The translations under genes were made by a program, and so were the position numbers. DNA of 9,961 nt from Candidatus Poseidoniaceae archaeon (GTDB taxonomy: Archaea; Thermoplasmatota; Poseidoniia; Poseidoniales; Poseidoniaceae): assembly GCA_028822955.1 (NCBI GenBank), contig JAPKCL010000058.1, positions 1 to 9,961 of the forward strand, in the 5' to 3' direction. A model generated the notes under the pieces. That model saw nothing but the letters and a program-made list of their open reading frames with translations, ran no database searches and was not told where the DNA came from. Every line of letters starts with the position of its first letter. The stretch's first letter is position 1. Shown in pieces: positions 6,944-9,961 of this stretch.

Positions 6944-7396
6944 CTAAAACATCGACCAATCTGTTGCTTCAAGAAACCACACAATTCCTAAGATCAAAAC
7001 AGCAGGAGCAGCAGCCAGTCCTACCAGAGATCCCATCCACATTGCTTTGTTTTTGATATGAATACCATAAATCAAAATCGAGAACCAAGATAAAAATGAT
7101 ACTATGTGCAATAACCCAATAGCATCACCTGAATCAAAAATAACATCACCTGAATTAGAACGAATTCTATATTCATCTAATAATATCCCTGAGCCCCATG
7201 CAAGGATAATGAAAAGATTGGGGATTCCAAAACCAATCCAGAAACTTTTCGTATTGTAAAAATCTGTTGATGTGCCATCACCCGACAATCCACCCCAGGT
7301 GAAATCTTCATCACAATGCGGACAACTAAATTCACCATTCGCGTCGTCATCTAATCCGATTTCCTCGTTACAATGTGGACAAAGGATTTCGACCAT
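6944..7396 (-). CDS. Small zinc-ribbon protein with three membrane helices
   Basis: A 150-residue protein of unknown role. The N-terminus is a zinc ribbon with two CPHC knuckles (Cys6/Cys9 and Cys25/Cys28) separated by an acidic loop, ending in FTWGG. After a polar linker (about 35-50) come three hydrophobic segments at about 52-73, 93-113 and 120-142. The zinc domain has no signal peptide and is probably cytosolic. Such ribbon-plus-helices proteins are common in archaeal genomes and are usually annotated as hypothetical; they may bind protein partners or sense metal or redox state, but nothing here shows which. The start ATG at 7396 places the first knuckle at residue 6 and has an AT-rich promoter element at the right distance. 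It is convergent with the FRAG1-like gene, with 71 bp between that I could not interpret, and it lies downstream of mutY in the same direction with a 145-bp gap, so it is likely transcribed separately. Confidence 0.85.
   Translation of the reverse strand: MVEILCPHCNEEIGLDDDANGEFSCPHCDEDFTWGGLSGDGTSTDFYNTKSFWIGFGIPNLFIILAWGSGILLDEYRIRSNSGDVIFDSGDAIGLLHIVSFLSWFSILIYGIHIKNKAMWMGSLVGLAAAPAVLILGIVWFLEATDWSMF
7118..7159 (-). repeat. 21-bp in-frame tandem duplication in the zinc-ribbon protein gene
   Basis: Two adjacent 21-bp units (7118-7138 and 7139-7159) agree at 18 of 21 positions and share the core CATCACCTGAAT. Read on the coding strand they give two copies of a seven-residue pattern containing SGD (NSGDVIF then DSGDAIG) in the loop between membrane helices 1 and 2. 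The length is a multiple of three, so the frame is kept. Confidence 0.85.
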
Positions 7397-7417
7397 GGTT
7401 GTACCAGAAAAGGCTAC

Positions 7418-7425
7418 GAAATAAG
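7418..7425 (-). promoter_or_regulatory. Putative TATA-like element of the zinc-ribbon gene
   Basis: The minus strand reads CTTATTTC, centred about 25.5 nt upstream of the ATG at 7396. No Shine-Dalgarno sequence precedes that ATG (the upstream bases are CTGGTACAACC), which fits a leaderless archaeal transcript. Confidence 0.4.
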
Positions 7426-7447
7426 GGTTGAGCAGGTTTTCGATTCA

Positions 7448-7460
7448 AAGGGGCCCCCTT
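7448..7460 (-). terminator. Possible hairpin at the end of the mutY transcript
   Basis: Arms AAGGG and CCCTT enclose a three-base loop, about 80 bases after the mutY stop codon. No long U tract follows, so this is only a weak candidate for a terminator or an RNA end-stabilising stem. Confidence 0.2.
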
Positions 7461-7515
7461 CGTATAACCCTCAGTAACAACGCTACCGTAGTAAAGAGCA
7501 TCCTTCACATTAGAT

Positions 7516-7534
7516 CTGGTCGAACTGGTCGAAC
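7516..7534. repeat. 9-bp tandem repeat CTGGTCGAA x2
   Basis: CTGGTCGAA occurs twice head to tail (7516-7524 and 7525-7533), with one further matching base. It lies just past the mutY stop codon in non-coding DNA. On the minus strand it reads TTCGACCAG twice. Confidence 0.8.
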
Positions 7535-7541
7535 ACTACAA

Positions 7542-8498
7542 TCATTGCACATCTGCGAGTGCCAGAATTTTCCTATCGAGTGAAGAAAGAGCTACGGTTG
7601 TTGGGTCTCTTCCTTGTTGGCAAGTACCAAGCCAAACTTGAACGAAAATATCTCTGTGAGAAAGAACATGCTTTACCTCACCAATGAATTTCAATGATTG
7701 GACATCTATTTTTTCTGCCATATTCGGTCCCCAAAGTCCCGCAAGAATTCCATCCTCGCCACGTTGAACCAGTAGAGGAAGCCCCGAAGAATCGTACCGT
7801 AGTTCACACATGAGATCAAGTCGCTTACGCTTGATTTTTTTCGGTTCTGGATAAGCAGTAGCATCGTGTTGGCCCGAGCAACTTTGGGCAATCGGACAGT
7901 CGTCACACTTCGGCCGTTTAGGCGTGCATATTGTCGCACCCAGTTCCATCACAGCCTGATTCCAATCTCCAGCATCAGGTTTGAAGAGGTTCTTTTCCGC
8001 CCAATGTTCAACTTCCTTTACCGCAGGGTTTGCTAATTTCATTTGACGAGCCATCACTCGGCGGATGTTACCATCGACACAGGCTACAGATTCTCCATAA
8101 GCAATACTGGCAACAGCGGCTGCTGTGTAAGGACCAACTCCTGGTAACTGAAGGAGTTGAACTGAAGTTGTAGGCAAGACGCCATCGTGGCCTCCTTCAC
8201 TCAAAGGAAGGCAAACCTGACGCGCCAATGCATGCAATCTTCGAGCACGACTGTAGTAGCCTGCGCCTTGCCAGAGGAGGAGGACCTCATCGACATCTGC
8301 TTCTGCCATCGAGATTGGTGTCGGAAAGCGTTCGACCAATTTTAGCCAATATCCAATGCCACGACTGACTTGAGTTTGCTGCAGTAATATTTCAGAGAGA
8401 AGAATCTTCCAACCATCGCTGGTATGTCTCCAAGGCAAGTCGCGCTTTGTTTCAGCGTACCAAGCGAGTAAGGCGTTTTGAGAAAGCTGCGTCGCCAC
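7542..8498 (-). CDS. mutY: A/G-specific adenine DNA glycosylase MutY
   Basis: A 318-residue base-excision repair enzyme that removes adenine mispaired with 8-oxoguanine. The catalytic glutamate is Glu36 in SEILLQQTQV, WQGAGYYSRAR follows at 76-86, the helix-hairpin-helix is LPGVGPYTA (118-126), and the catalytic aspartate is Asp142 in DGNIRRVMAR. A [4Fe-4S] cluster is bound by Cys191-x6-Cys198-x2-Cys201-x5-Cys207. The C-terminal Nudix-like domain that recognises 8-oxoG is present (LLVQRGEDGILAGLWGP, about 242-258), with an LSH motif at 279-281 in place of the usual FSH. All key residues are intact; the protein is slightly shorter than E. coli MutY (350). The start is GTG at 8498, supported by alignment with the family N-terminus and by GAGGTGG four bases upstream. 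It follows the Fe-S oxidoreductase gene by 20 bp and is probably co-transcribed with it. Aerobic life is implied, since 8-oxoG arises from oxidative damage. Confidence 0.96.
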   Translation of the reverse strand: MATQLSQNALLAWYAETKRDLPWRHTSDGWKILLSEILLQQTQVSRGIGYWLKLVERFPTPISMAEADVDEVLLLWQGAGYYSRARRLHALARQVCLPLSEGGHDGVLPTTSVQLLQLPGVGPYTAAAVASIAYGESVACVDGNIRRVMARQMKLANPAVKEVEHWAEKNLFKPDAGDWNQAVMELGATICTPKRPKCDDCPIAQSCSGQHDATAYPEPKKIKRKRLDLMCELRYDSSGLPLLVQRGEDGILAGLWGPNMAEKIDVQSLKFIGEVKHVLSHRDIFVQVWLGTCQQGRDPTTVALSSLDRKILALADVQ

Positions 8499-8502
8499 TG
8501 TG

Positions 8503-8509
8503 CCACCTC
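8503..8509 (-). promoter_or_regulatory. Ribosome binding site deciding the GTG start of mutY
   Basis: GAGGTGG on the minus strand sits four bases before the GTG at 8498, inside the 20-bp gap after the upstream gene. No in-frame ATG gives a better N-terminus, so this site supports the GTG start and internal initiation on a two-gene mRNA. Confidence 0.6.
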
Positions 8510-8518
8510 ATCGGTTGC

Positions 8519-9961
8519 TCAGGCTTCTGCTGGTTCAAGTTCAGCCTTTTTGGCCTCGATTGCTGCATCGTTGGCTTTGATTTGTTCCCAGACAATTTCT
8601 GCGATGTCTTTGACTTCCATATCAGAACCAATAGCAGTCAATCCATCGGTAACCATCGTTGAACAGAATGGACAACCAACAGCAACGGTATCAGCACCGG
8701 TTTCTGCCAGTTCTTTGGAACGGATGACGTTGACACGGTCAAAGCCATCATCAACTTGTTCTTCCATCCACATTTGTGCTCCACCAGCACCGCAGCAGAA
8801 CGATTCCTTTCCGTGACGGCCAACTTCCACATCGACACCGCCAATTGCATCGCGAGGTGCATCGACTTCGCCACCGATTCGGCCAAGATAACACGGGTCG
8901 TGGTAGGTGACTGAACCGTCATGCTTTGGTTCAGGTAACTTTCCTTCTTTCTGTAGGTGACTGATCAATTGTGAATGGTGCATAACTTCGATGTCTTGTC
9001 CACCGTAGTCTTTGTACTCTTTTCCAAGGGTGTGGAAACAGTGAGGGCAGGAGGCAACGATCTTTTTCACGCCAATGTCTTCAAACGTTGACAAATTAGT
9101 TTCTGCAAGCATCTGGAAGAGATATTCATTTCCTGCACGACGGGCAGCATCACCGCTGCAACCTTCTTGCATTCCGAGGATTCCAACATCAAGGCCAGCC
9201 TCTTTCATGATGCTGATTGTATCGCGTGCCACTTTCTTATTTCGTTCGTCGAAAGAGGCTGCACAGCCGGCAAAGTAAATGTATTCTGCTGGTTCTGCAA
9301 CTTTGACATCAAGACCTTCAGCCCAATCGCCACGCTCATGGGCAGGTAATCCATAGGGGTTTGAATCCGATTCAAGATTTTCGATGGTTGCCATAAGGGG
9401 CGCTATAGTATCTTCAACAGATTCATCAAATTCCATACGCTCCATCATCAAGTGACGTCGAGCATCGGTTAACTTTGGAACATGGTCAATGTAAATTGGA
9501 CAGGCTTCAACACAAGCATGGCAGGTCGTACACGCCCAAATTGCTTCTTCACCGAAGCGAGCGATGATGTCTTCCGCAGGAGTCTCTCCAGCAAGTAAAG
9601 TACTTGCGTTATCGTTTGCATAATGGCGAACATCGTGAATGATTTGCATTGGGTTCAGAGACTTGCCTGATGCAACAGCAGGACAAACGTCTTGACAACG
9701 GGCACATGAAGTGCAAGCCCAGCCATCGATGAGATTTCTCCAAGTCAAATCGGTGTAATTCACTGTTCCAAACGATTCGATATCAAGGTCATCGAGAGGT
9801 ACTGCCTTACCGTCCTCGCCTCGAGCAAGCGGTTCCATTGCGCCCATTGCACGCATGTCGTGGAAGAAGACATTCGGGAAAGCCATCACTAAGTGCATAT
9901 GCTTTGAAAGAGGAATAAGGAACAAGAACGTGGATATTGCAAGCATGTGCATCCAATAGGC
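8519..9961 (-). CDS. Membrane-bound Fe-S oxidoreductase with two CCG domains (C-terminal part; 5' end beyond the window)
   Basis: The frame is open to the right edge, so the N-terminus is missing; 480 residues are visible. It opens with the end of a NarI-like b-heme membrane helix (HMLAISTFLFLIPLSKHMH, with three histidines as possible heme or quinone-site ligands). Next are two [4Fe-4S] motifs, CTSCARCQDVCP (codons 9683-9715) and CTTCHACVEACP (9500-9532). Two CCG/DUF224 domains follow: the first from GCAASFDERNK (Cys at 9263-9265) through EGCSGD to CPHC (9038-9049), the second from HDPCYLGR (8891-8893) through the Cys-Cys pair in FCCGAGG (8792-8797) to CPFC (8663-8674). This is the HdrD/GlpC-like architecture found in membrane enzymes that pass electrons to quinones, including the ETF:menaquinone oxidoreductase type linked to beta-oxidation. 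The first CCG has Ser where a second Cys often occurs (CSGD). An internal ATG at 9952 exists but would split the heme helix, so I do not treat it as the start. The physiological donor is not shown here; mutY lies 20 bp downstream. Confidence 0.92.
   Translation of the reverse strand, partial: AYWMHMLAISTFLFLIPLSKHMHLVMAFPNVFFHDMRAMGAMEPLARGEDGKAVPLDDLDIESFGTVNYTDLTWRNLIDGWACTSCARCQDVCPAVASGKSLNPMQIIHDVRHYANDNASTLLAGETPAEDIIARFGEEAIWACTTCHACVEACPIYIDHVPKLTDARRHLMMERMEFDESVEDTIAPLMATIENLESDSNPYGLPAHERGDWAEGLDVKVAEPAEYIYFAGCAASFDERNKKVARDTISIMKEAGLDVGILGMQEGCSGDAARRAGNEYLFQMLAETNLSTFEDIGVKKIVASCPHCFHTLGKEYKDYGGQDIEVMHHSQLISHLQKEGKLPEPKHDGSVTYHDPCYLGRIGGEVDAPRDAIGGVDVEVGRHGKESFCCGAGGAQMWMEEQVDDGFDRVNVIRSKELAETGADTVAVGCPFCSTMVTDGLTAIGSDMEVKDIAEIVWEQIKANDAAIEAKKAELEPAEA

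Larger units (their letters stand above)
7397..7541. other. 145-bp non-coding gap between mutY and the zinc-ribbon gene
   Basis: No coding frame or tRNA was found. The stretch holds the palindrome GGGGCCCC at 7450-7457 within AAGGG-GCC-CCCTT (7448-7460), a pair of outer inverted arms AGGGTT (7424-7429) and AACCCT (7466-7471), a small palindrome CTACCGTAG (7483-7491) and a 9-bp tandem repeat near the mutY stop. Part of it may end the mutY transcript and part may start the zinc-ribbon gene. Confidence 0.5.

Noticed and set aside
7397..7541. tRNA gene in the largest gap
   Set aside because: No GGTTCGAATCC-like T arm with a matching acceptor stem was found; the AGGGTT/AACCCT arms span too short a distance.
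8478..8816. 112-residue Ser/Ala-rich plus-strand ORF
   Set aside because: It is antisense to the Fe-S oxidoreductase and mutY start; its composition is typical of a reverse-frame shadow.

Overview
The window most likely comes from an uncultivated marine archaeon of the Marine Group II / Poseidoniales type (Thermoplasmatota). I infer this from the mix of genes: bacterial-type CysS, an extracellular enzyme with a C-terminal membrane anchor and a short acidic cytosolic tail, a small zinc-ribbon membrane protein, and an aerobic-type Fe-S/b-heme oxidoreductase. AT-rich elements centred 25-26 nt upstream of several start codons also fit archaeal leaderless transcription. No rRNA or ribosomal protein is present, so the assignment is unproven and a bacterium cannot be formally excluded.

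Layout, left to right. (1) 1-305, minus: N-terminal part of a secreted lipoprotein that runs off the left edge. (2) 366-746, minus: thioredoxin. (3) 837-3575, plus, divergent from thioredoxin: a large predicted surface amidohydrolase with signal peptide, lamin-tail domain, metal-dependent amidohydrolase barrel, Thr/Asp repeat linker, transmembrane anchor and cytosolic tail. (4) 3577-5067, minus, convergent with a single base between stops: cysteinyl-tRNA synthetase. (5) 5134-6165 and 6162-6872, plus: an extended-SDR NAD(P)-dependent reductase/epimerase overlapping by 4 bp a six-helix membrane protein resembling the FRAG1/DRAM/Sfk1 family. (6) 6944-7396, minus: zinc-ribbon protein with three membrane helices. 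(7) 7542-8498, minus: MutY adenine DNA glycosylase, 20 bp downstream of (8) 8519-9961, minus: the C-terminal part of a membrane-bound Fe-S oxidoreductase (NarI-like heme domain, two [4Fe-4S] clusters, two CCG domains), cut by the right edge.

The genes do not form one pathway. They look like core metabolism and maintenance (translation, DNA repair, redox control, electron transfer) interspersed with cell-surface proteins. Only two pairs look co-transcribed: reductase plus membrane protein, and Fe-S oxidoreductase plus mutY. No mobile element, CRISPR array, phage gene, rRNA or tRNA was recognised. No stretch over 300 bases lacks a gene; the longest gap is 145 bp (7397-7541).

I do not see convincing evidence for a new multi-gene system. 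The most unusual items are the domain architecture of the surface amidohydrolase with its 18-bp repeat tract, the FRAG1-like membrane protein, and the consistent leaderless-type promoter spacing.
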